Of a DNA stretch of 64,000 nt, positions 56,695-64,000 are shown piece after piece (positions within the stretch are counted from its first letter, which is position 1; each line of letters starts with the position of its first letter). The notes below the pieces were generated by a model. That model did not search any database, had not been told where the DNA came from, and worked only from the letters and a program-made list of their open reading frames with translations. The stretch is from Nocardioides cavernaquae (GTDB lineage: Bacteria; Actinomycetota; Actinomycetes; Propionibacteriales; Nocardioidaceae), in contig NZ_QYRP01000002.1 of the NCBI RefSeq assembly GCF_003600895.1, forward strand, positions 1,426,001-1,490,000. The letters are read 5' to 3'. The position numbers and the translations under genes are program-made.

Positions 56695-57432
56695 TCAGCT
56701 GAACACGGCGAGGACGTCGTCAGGTACGCCGTCGAGGTCGCGCGCGACGTCGACGAGTGCGTCGCGGGTGTCGCTGTCGAAGTGCTCGATGGCACGGCGG
56801 ATCCCGTCCCACTGACCAACGCGGGCGGCGGTGGTGACGACACCCGCGAGCCGGTCGGGCGGGAGCATGGTGAGGATCGCGGCGATGCGGCGTGGGTCTT
56901 CGATGACCAGTCCGGTGCGCACCAGCGCCTCGTCGCTCAGCACCGGGATCACGCGAGCGATCTGGTCGTCGTCGAGGACGCCGACGAAGTCCGCCATGGC
57001 GATGTACTCGCCGCGCTCGCCGAGGATCTTGCCCGCGTCGACCAGCAGCTGCGTCGGCAGCTTCTCGAGGATTGCCGTGACCCGGCGGGGGTCCAGGTGC
57101 GGAGCGAGGTCAGCCAGGTAGGTCACCGGGACGCGGCGGGCCATGTCGATGGCCTTGTCGGTGCCGAGTACGCCGGCCACGCGGGCGGCGAGGGACGGCG
57201 GGAACGCCTTCACCGCGATCTTCGAGGAGACCGAGCCGGGGACCATGCTGTTGGCCTTCGCGATCGCCTCCAGGACGTTGCGGTCGGCGTCGAAGAGCCG
57301 GTCGGTGACCTGGTCGCGCAGCGACCGCAGCGTCTCCAGGTCGTGGTGCGCGATGAATGCCAGGTGCGCCTCGCTCACGCGGAGCAGCGCAGCCAGGCGG
57401 GCGATCTCGGCACGTGTCTCGAGCTTGCTCAC
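56695..57432 (-). CDS. Hypothetical helical-repeat protein
   Basis: I do not recognise a named family. The 245-residue protein is nearly all helical. It has repeated short helices with the pattern L-x-x-L-P (ILEKLPTQLLVDAGKIL, VIPVLSDEALVRTGLVI, ILTMLPPDRLAGVV), resembling the MgtE N-terminal superhelix or HEAT-like repeats. It has no membrane segment or signal peptide. The ATG overlaps the stop of the 69-residue gene by 4 bp (ATGA), so they form a two-gene operon. It is convergent with the sigma-partner gene (20-bp gap). A scaffold or protein-binding role fits the repeat structure but is inference. Confidence 0.7.
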   Translation of the reverse strand: MSKLETRAEIARLAALLRVSEAHLAFIAHHDLETLRSLRDQVTDRLFDADRNVLEAIAKANSMVPGSVSSKIAVKAFPPSLAARVAGVLGTDKAIDMARRVPVTYLADLAPHLDPRRVTAILEKLPTQLLVDAGKILGERGEYIAMADFVGVLDDDQIARVIPVLSDEALVRTGLVIEDPRRIAAILTMLPPDRLAGVVTTAARVGQWDGIRRAIEHFDSDTRDALVDVARDLDGVPDDVLAVFS

Positions 57433-57638
57433 AGGCCAAAAACCTTCCGCACGGGACCACGCAGGGGACGCGGGATGTGGTCGAGCGCGCCGAGGAGCGA
57501 TGCCTCGAGCTCCTTGCCCTGGGTCTCGCGGGCGCTGCGGATCAGGTCCGCGAGCTGCTGCAGCTCCTCGGGGGGCAGGTCGAGTCCTGCCGGTGGTTCA
57601 GCGCGCAGCTGCTTCTGCAGGGCCTCGCGTCCGCTCAT
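57429..57638 (-). CDS. Small hypothetical protein (69 aa)
   Basis: An unrecognised 69-residue protein with two predicted amphipathic helices (LPPEELQQLADLIRSARE and KELEASLLGALDHI) and a basic C-terminus (PRPLRGPVRKVFGL). It has no signal or membrane segment. An AGGAGGAA-type ribosome-binding site precedes the ATG at 57638 on the minus strand. The stop overlaps the start of the 245-residue gene by 4 bp, so the two are probably produced together. It lies about 120 bp from a perfect 22-bp palindrome and is divergent from an acyl-CoA dehydrogenase gene. Confidence 0.65.
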   Translation of the reverse strand: MSGREALQKQLRAEPPAGLDLPPEELQQLADLIRSARETQGKELEASLLGALDHIPRPLRGPVRKVFGL

Positions 57639-57760
57639 CGTTCCTCCTGGGACATGACGTCACAGAAAGAACGTCGGGTTGCCGCGGTGGTTACGCCTCC
57701 AGGGTGGAGGCGCTCCTCACAGGCGGCACTCTCCCGCGAGGAGAGAGGGCGGTGGTCGCA

Positions 57761-57782
57761 ATTACTACGCTTGCGTAGTAAT
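57761..57782. promoter_or_regulatory. Perfect palindromic operator ATTACTACGC-TT-GCGTAGTAAT
   Basis: Two exactly complementary 10-bp arms flank a 2-nt centre. The element is far richer in A and T than its surroundings and lies 42 bp before the acyl-CoA dehydrogenase pair and 122 bp before the divergent small gene. This is the form expected for a TetR- or MarR-type operator controlling the dehydrogenase operon. No regulator gene is adjacent. Confidence 0.82.
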
Positions 57783-57824
57783 CTCCCGAGCGGCACCAGA
57801 TCAATGTCGACTCCGGGAGGCTTC

Positions 57825-59168
57825 ATGCAGGAAAGATTCGCGATCCGTCGCGCACACGGGCTGGCATCGACTGAACGACCGGATCCGATGGGGCGCGCGA
57901 TTGCCGCGCTGACCGCGGTTGCCGGAGCCTCCGCCCTGGACCGCCTCCATCTCCGGAAGCCGACCGAGCGCGCGCTGTTCCTGGGCACCCGGGCCGGCTT
58001 CCAGGCCATCGGAGCAACGACGAGCCAGGCAGCCCGGCTGCGGCCCCGCCGTGCGTCGTCCGGCCAGGGGAAGCCCGGTGGCAAGAGCGGGCTCTTCGAC
58101 CTCACGCCGACGACTGACGAGCAGCTCCTGGTGGACGCCGCGACGGAGGTTGCTGACGGGTTCTTCCGCACCGACGCCGCCGCGTCCGACCGTGCGCGCA
58201 AGGCGACGGACCTGGCTCTGAAGAGTGCGGCAGCCGTCACGGGCGCCGTGACCCTTCGTGCCGGCCAGCCCGCCGACGTACGCACTCCGATGGCGGCAAC
58301 CCTCGTGACCGAGGCCCTGGCCCGGGGCGACATGGGCCTTGCCGTCGCCGCGCTGGCCACGCCGGCCGTTGCCACGGCCGTCGCGCGCTGGGGCACCGTG
58401 GGGCAACAGCGCCTCCACCTCGGGCGCCTGACAGGTCACGAGCCCGTCGCCGCTGCGCTGGTGATTGCCGAGCCGCGCCCGTTGTTCGATGCCACGGAGC
58501 TGCAGACGACGGCAACCCGGCAGGGCAAGCGGTTCGTCCTCGACGGCGAGAAGTGCGGAGTGGTGCGCGGCGCCGAGGTGGAGGTCTTCCTCGTCGCGGC
58601 GATGCTGGACGGCGCACCCCGACTCTTCCTCGTCGACGCCGACACCGATGGTGTCGAGACGATCGACGACCCACTGATGGGCCTGCGGGCTGCGGCCACG
58701 TCGCGCTTGGTCCTGAACGGGGTCGCCGTCGACGGGACCGCTCTGCTGGGCAGCGCCGAGGACTACCTCGAGTGCCTGACCCTCTCCCGGCTGGCCTGGT
58801 GCGCGCTCGCCGTGGGCACCGGACGGGCCGCGCTCGACCACTCGATCGAGTTCGCGAACGCCGAGCGTGACGGCGGTGAGCCGCTGAGTCACCACCAGGG
58901 CTATGCGTTCCTCGTGTCGAGGATGGCGATGGAGCTCGAGGGGATGCGCCTGGTCACCTACAAGGCTGCCTCGCGAGCGACCGCTGGCCTCAGCTTCACA
59001 CGCGAGGTCGGACTCGCCCGTCGGCTCTGCGTCGAGGCAGGCATGACGATCGGCAGCGATGCCGTCCAGTTGCTCGGAGACAGTGCGCTCACCGGCGACT
59101 ACCCCGTCGAGCGATGGTTCCGCGACCTGCGGGCCGTCGGTGCCATGGAAGGTGCGGTGCTGGTGTGA
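57825..59168 (+). CDS. Acyl-CoA dehydrogenase-family protein (short C-terminus)
   Basis: A 447-residue ACAD-like protein. A basic, Ala-rich N-terminal region of about 100 residues (RLRPRRASSGQGKPGGKSG) precedes the ACAD core with ALARGDMGLAVAALATPA, FVLDGEKCGVVRGAEVEVFLVAA and the C-terminal helical bundle. The protein ends ...RDLRAVGAMEGAVLV: the E-G pair that normally precedes T-x-Q-I is present, but the last helix is missing. ATG 57825 has GGGAGG 4 nt upstream; an ATG at 57804 is in frame. It overlaps the next ACAD by 4 bp, so the two probably form a heteromeric enzyme. Confidence 0.82.
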   Translation: MQERFAIRRAHGLASTERPDPMGRAIAALTAVAGASALDRLHLRKPTERALFLGTRAGFQAIGATTSQAARLRPRRASSGQGKPGGKSGLFDLTPTTDEQLLVDAATEVADGFFRTDAAASDRARKATDLALKSAAAVTGAVTLRAGQPADVRTPMAATLVTEALARGDMGLAVAALATPAVATAVARWGTVGQQRLHLGRLTGHEPVAAALVIAEPRPLFDATELQTTATRQGKRFVLDGEKCGVVRGAEVEVFLVAAMLDGAPRLFLVDADTDGVETIDDPLMGLRAAATSRLVLNGVAVDGTALLGSAEDYLECLTLSRLAWCALAVGTGRAALDHSIEFANAERDGGEPLSHHQGYAFLVSRMAMELEGMRLVTYKAASRATAGLSFTREVGLARRLCVEAGMTIGSDAVQLLGDSALTGDYPVERWFRDLRAVGAMEGAVLV

Positions 59169-60379
59169 TCAGACTCGAGGCTCCCCGGAAGTTCGACCCG
59201 CTGGTCAACCAGGCGCACCAGGTCGCGATGAACCTGTTGCGGCCGATCTCGCGGAAGTACGACCTCCGCGAGCACGACTACCCCGTCGAGCTGGACATGC
59301 TCGCGTCGATGATCGACGGCCTGACCAGCTCCGGCCAGGGGGAAGGTGCCGGTGCTGCCGGCGTACGCCGCGGAGGCGACGACCGCGACAAGGACGTCAA
59401 CAAGAACGGCTCCAACATGTCCTCCGCGCTGTCGGTCATGGAGATGTGCTGGGGCGACGCGGGTCTGATGCTGACCATGCCGCGGCAGGGTCTCGGCAAC
59501 TCGGCCATTGCCTCGGTCGCCACCGACGAGCAGCTGGAGAAGTTCCGCGGCGCCTGGGCGGCCATGGCGATCACCGAGCCGGACACCGGCTCGGACACCG
59601 CGAGCATCCGCACGACCGCCACGCTCGACGGTGACTCCTACGTCATCAACGGGCAGAAGATCTTCGTGACCTGTGGCGATCGGGCCGACGTCGTGGTCGT
59701 CTGGGCGACCCTGGACCGCGCGCTCGGGCGTGCCGCGATCAAGTCGTTCGTGGTCCCGAAGGACTCGCCCGGTCTGACCCTGATCCGGCTCGAGAAGAAG
59801 CTCGGTGTCCGCGTCTCCGACACCGCCGTCCTGCAGTTCGACGACGTGCGGGTTCCGGCGGAGAACCTGCTGGGATCCCCGGAGGTCAACGTCGAGCAGG
59901 GCTTCGCCGGCGTGATGGCCACGTTCGACAACACCCGCCCACTCGTCGGCGCGATGTCGTGCGGTATCGCCCGGGCCGCGCTTGAATACACCCGCGATCT
60001 GCTGGCCGAGCAGGGGATCGTGGTCGACTACGTGAAGTCGCCGTGGTCCCAGCACGCGGCTGCGGCGACCCTGCTCCGGCTCGAAGCGGACTACGAGGCG
60101 TCGTACCTGCTCGTGCTCGAGTCGGCCTGGATGGCCGACAACCGTCGTCCCAACTCGCTCGAGGCCTCGATGGCCAAGGCGAAGGCCGGCACGACGGTCA
60201 CCGAGACCACGCAGAAGTGTGTCGAGCTCTGCACCAGCCTTGGCTACTCCGAGACGGAGCTGCTCGAGAAGTGGGCGCGCGACTCGAAGATCTTCGACAT
60301 CTTCGAGGGCACCCAGCAGATCCAGCAGCTGATCATGGCGCGTCGACTGCTGGGCAAGACCTCGTCCGAGCTTCGCTGA
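59165..60379 (+). CDS. Acyl-CoA dehydrogenase
   Basis: A 404-residue ACAD. It contains MAITEPDTGSDTASIRTTA, INGQKIFVTCGDRADVVVVWA, and the C-terminal KIFDIFEGTQQIQQLIMARRLLG, which carries the canonical catalytic Glu in F-E-G-T. An insertion rich in Gly/Asp/Lys (GEGAGAAGVRRGGDDRDKDVNKNG) follows the first helices, as in several mycobacterial FadE proteins. The GTG start overlaps the stop of the preceding ACAD-like gene by 4 bp. Electrons would pass to ETF and then to the EtfD-like protein. A 22-bp repeat array starts 2 bp after the stop. Confidence 0.92.
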   Translation: MIRLEAPRKFDPLVNQAHQVAMNLLRPISRKYDLREHDYPVELDMLASMIDGLTSSGQGEGAGAAGVRRGGDDRDKDVNKNGSNMSSALSVMEMCWGDAGLMLTMPRQGLGNSAIASVATDEQLEKFRGAWAAMAITEPDTGSDTASIRTTATLDGDSYVINGQKIFVTCGDRADVVVVWATLDRALGRAAIKSFVVPKDSPGLTLIRLEKKLGVRVSDTAVLQFDDVRVPAENLLGSPEVNVEQGFAGVMATFDNTRPLVGAMSCGIARAALEYTRDLLAEQGIVVDYVKSPWSQHAAAATLLRLEADYEASYLLVLESAWMADNRRPNSLEASMAKAKAGTTVTETTQKCVELCTSLGYSETELLEKWARDSKIFDIFEGTQQIQQLIMARRLLGKTSSELR

Positions 60380-60380
60380 T

Positions 60381-60424
60381 CGTCGACACGGCGCAACTTC
60401 GACGCCGACACGGCGCGACTTCCG
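60381..60424 (+). repeat. 22-bp repeat array, locus C left (2 direct units)
   Basis: Two contiguous units (60381-60402 and 60403-60424; cores CGTCGACACGGCGCAA and CGCCGACACGGCGCGA) begin 2 bp after the stop codon of the acyl-CoA dehydrogenase gene. Eight bases separate them from the inverted array. Confidence 0.93.
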
Positions 60425-60432
60425 GCGTTCCG

Positions 60433-60520
60433 CCGAAGTTGCGCCGTGTCGACACCAAGGTCGAGCCGCGTCGGCGTCAACATCGCGACGTGTCGACTCC
60501 AAGGTTGCGCCGTGTCGACG
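60433..60520 (-). repeat. 22-bp repeat array, locus C right (4 inverted units)
   Basis: Four contiguous inverted units (60433-60454, 60455-60476, 60477-60498, 60499-60520). Units 1 and 4 match the consensus core closely, while 2 and 3 are diverged (CGCCGACGCGGC and AGTCGACACGTCGC on the minus strand). The array begins 8 bp after the acs stop codon. Left and right arrays together could form a long hairpin. Confidence 0.93.
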
Positions 60521-60528
60521 TGTTTGGG

Positions 60529-62514
<1,986 letters not shown>

Positions 62515-62615
62515 CGTCGCTCCCGCGGTCATCGTCACTACTTTCCGGCCATTCATCAGCCTAGGGGGTGCTCGTGGTGGGGGTCACACCTGCTCGGGGT
62601 GCCCACGATGGAGAG

Positions 62616-62652
62616 CCGGGGGCTGCGACCACGTTGCGATCGCAGCCCCCGG
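62616..62652 (-). terminator. Terminator of the acetate symporter gene
   Basis: CCGGGGGCTGCGA (62616-62628) pairs perfectly over 13 bp with 62640-62652 around an 11-nt loop. On the minus strand it begins 6 nt after the symporter stop codon. There is no T-tract. Confidence 0.75.
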
Positions 62653-62658
62653 TCCGGG

Positions 62659-64000
62659 TCAGTGCTGGACTGCGCTCTCGGCGCCGGCGCCGGTCAGAGC
62701 GCGGACCTCGAGCTCGGTGTAGCGCTCCAGGGCATCCGGCTCCTTCGACGTCACGCTGCCGAGCCAGCCGAGGAAGAAGCCCAGCGGGATCGAGACGATG
62801 CCGGGGTTCTCCAGGGGGAACCAGGAGATGTCGATGCTCGTCGGGAGCAGGGACAGGTTCTTGCCCGTTGCGTCAACGCCCTTGCCGGAGACGACCGGCG
62901 AGAAGACCACCAGTCCCACCGCGGAGATCAGGCCGCCGTAGATGCTCCACACCGCGCCGCGGGTGTTGAAGCGCCGCCAGAACATGTTGTAGATGATCGC
63001 CGGCAGGTTGGCGCTCGCCGCGATGGCGAAGGCCAGGGCCACGAGGAACGCGATGTTCAGCTTCTGGGCCGGGATGGCCAGCAGGATCGCGACCATGCCG
63101 ATGCCCGCCGCGGCGTACCTGCTGACGCGCAGCTCCTCCTTCTCCGTCGCCTGACCCTTGCGCCAGACCGAGTTGTAGAGGTCATGCGCGACCGAGACGC
63201 TGGAGGTCAGCGTCAGGCCGGCAACCACCGCGAGGATCGTCGCAAAGGCGACCGCCGCGATGAGGGCCAGCAGGATCGCGCCACCGGTCGAGCCGGCGCC
63301 ACCGCCGACCTCCTCGGCCAGCAGCGGGGAGGCGAGGTTGCCGCCCGAGGCGACGACCTTCTGCATGGCGTCACCCTTCAGCAGGGCCGCGGCGCCGAAG
63401 CCGAGGACCAGCGTGAACAGGTAGAAGGTGCCGATCAGGCCGATCGCCCAGAGCACCGACTTGCGGGCGTCCCGCGCGGTCGGCGTCGTGTAGAAGCGGA
63501 CCAGGATGTGCGGGAGGCCGGCAGTGCCGAGGACGAGCGCGATGCCGAGCGACAGGAAGTCGATCTTGGACAGCGTGCTGCCGCCGTACTTCAGGCCGGG
63601 GTCGAGGAAGGCGCCGCCCTTGCCGCTGTTCTGCGCGGCGGTGCCGAGGAGCTCGGAGAGGTTGAAGCTGAACTGCGCGAGCACGAGCACGACGATCAGC
63701 GCGGAGCCGGTCATCAGCAGCACGGCCTTGACGATCTGGACCCAAGTGGTGCCCTTCATGCCGCCGACGGTGACGTAGAAGATCATCAGCGCGCCGACCC
63801 CGACGATGGTCAGGTTCTTCACCGCGCCCGAGTCGACGCCGAGGAGCAGCGTCACGAGGGCGCCGGCGCCGACCATCTGGGCGAGCAGGTAGAAGATCGA
63901 GACGACGACGGTCGAGGTCGCTGCGGCGGTGCGCACGGGACGCTGCTTCATCCGGTAGGCCAGCTGGTCGGCCATCGTGTAGCGGCCGGAGTTGCGGAGC
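62659..64000 (-). CDS. actP: Sodium:solute symporter, acetate permease (ActP-like), 5' end beyond window
   Basis: The last about 447 codons of an SSS-family symporter; the start lies beyond the right edge. About ten membrane segments are visible. ActP/SSS features include the incoming LRNSGRYTMADQLAYR segment, VGGMKGTTWVQIVKAVLLM, GTAGLPHILVRFYTTPTARDARKSV and AFATILAVVAGLTLTSSVSVAHDLYNSV. These match cation/acetate symporters closely. It probably imports acetate or other short monocarboxylates with Na+ or H+ for the neighbouring acetyl-CoA synthetase. A strong hairpin follows the stop, so acs likely has its own promoter. Confidence 0.92.
   Translation of the reverse strand, partial: LRNSGRYTMADQLAYRMKQRPVRTAAATSTVVVSIFYLLAQMVGAGALVTLLLGVDSGAVKNLTIVGVGALMIFYVTVGGMKGTTWVQIVKAVLLMTGSALIVVLVLAQFSFNLSELLGTAAQNSGKGGAFLDPGLKYGGSTLSKIDFLSLGIALVLGTAGLPHILVRFYTTPTARDARKSVLWAIGLIGTFYLFTLVLGFGAAALLKGDAMQKVVASGGNLASPLLAEEVGGGAGSTGGAILLALIAAVAFATILAVVAGLTLTSSVSVAHDLYNSVWRKGQATEKEELRVSRYAAAGIGMVAILLAIPAQKLNIAFLVALAFAIAASANLPAIIYNMFWRRFNTRGAVWSIYGGLISAVGLVVFSPVVSGKGVDATGKNLSLLPTSIDISWFPLENPGIVSIPLGFFLGWLGSVTSKEPDALERYTELEVRALTGAGAESAVQH

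Overview
The window is very GC-rich (about 70% by eye) and gene-dense. It reads as chromosomal DNA from a high-GC actinobacterium, most likely Nocardioides or another Nocardioidaceae. The evidence is a WhiB regulator, a two-gene Get3-like ATPase pair, a MarP-type membrane protease, a FprB-like ferredoxin/reductase fusion, many GTG starts and frequent 4-bp stop/start overlaps. From about 39 to 62.5 kb the gene set and much of the order match the Mycobacterium tuberculosis Rv3667-Rv3683 neighbourhood: metallophosphoesterase, ponA2, whiB4, two ArsA/Get3-like ATPases, a small DUF4177 gene, RidA, a metallo-beta-lactamase-fold gene, marP, NUDIX, TlpA, nth, crp and acs. An nhaA gene sits inside this block.

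Layout: 0-9 kb holds a partial Rossmann-fold gene, a DUF1611/PLP-racemase pair, tRNA-Gly(CCC), an SGNH hydrolase, dcd, an AraC regulator, small oxidoreductase and SRPBCC genes, and an iron-regulated pair (DUF2470 and siderophore-interacting protein) divergent around tandem DtxR/IdeR-like boxes. 9.3-16.6 kb holds a large membrane Fe-S oxidoreductase (EtfD-like), two MFS transporters, a SixA-like phosphatase and an SDR. 16.9-36.5 kb is a large lipid or hydrophobic-substrate catabolic region. It contains a hydrolase, a Baeyer-Villiger monooxygenase, two AurF-type diiron proteins, a ferredoxin-FNR fusion, two related TetR regulators, an acyl-CoA ligase, an SCP2-type thiolase, MaoC, an SDR, a double-domain and a single-domain acyl-CoA dehydrogenase, and a cholesterol-oxidase-like gene interrupted by a frameshift. 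36.5-38.5 kb is an arsenic cluster (arsR-aquaporin-arsC, divergent from arsI) without a classical arsenite pump. 39-62.5 kb is the conserved actinobacterial block, and the window ends in an acetate symporter next to acs.

How the genes fit together: the acyl-CoA dehydrogenases at 31-35 kb and 57.8-60.4 kb pass electrons to ETF, and the EtfD-like protein at 9.4-12.6 kb is the expected ETF:menaquinone oxidoreductase. The BVMO, diiron proteins and ferredoxin reductase could oxygenate a hydrophobic substrate that the ligase, MaoC, SDR and thiolase then degrade. acs and the symporter handle acetate.

The most unusual non-coding feature is a 22-bp repeat family (14 units at 8.8, 50.3 and 60.4 kb). 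A separate palindrome family lies at 43.3 kb. Both lie only between convergent genes, starting within a few bases of stop codons. Other points of note are a structured nhaA leader, several clear operator palindromes, a nine-copy SLF(D/G) motif tail on the EtfD-like protein, and two genes each broken by what looks like one missing base. No stretch longer than 300 bases lacks a gene.
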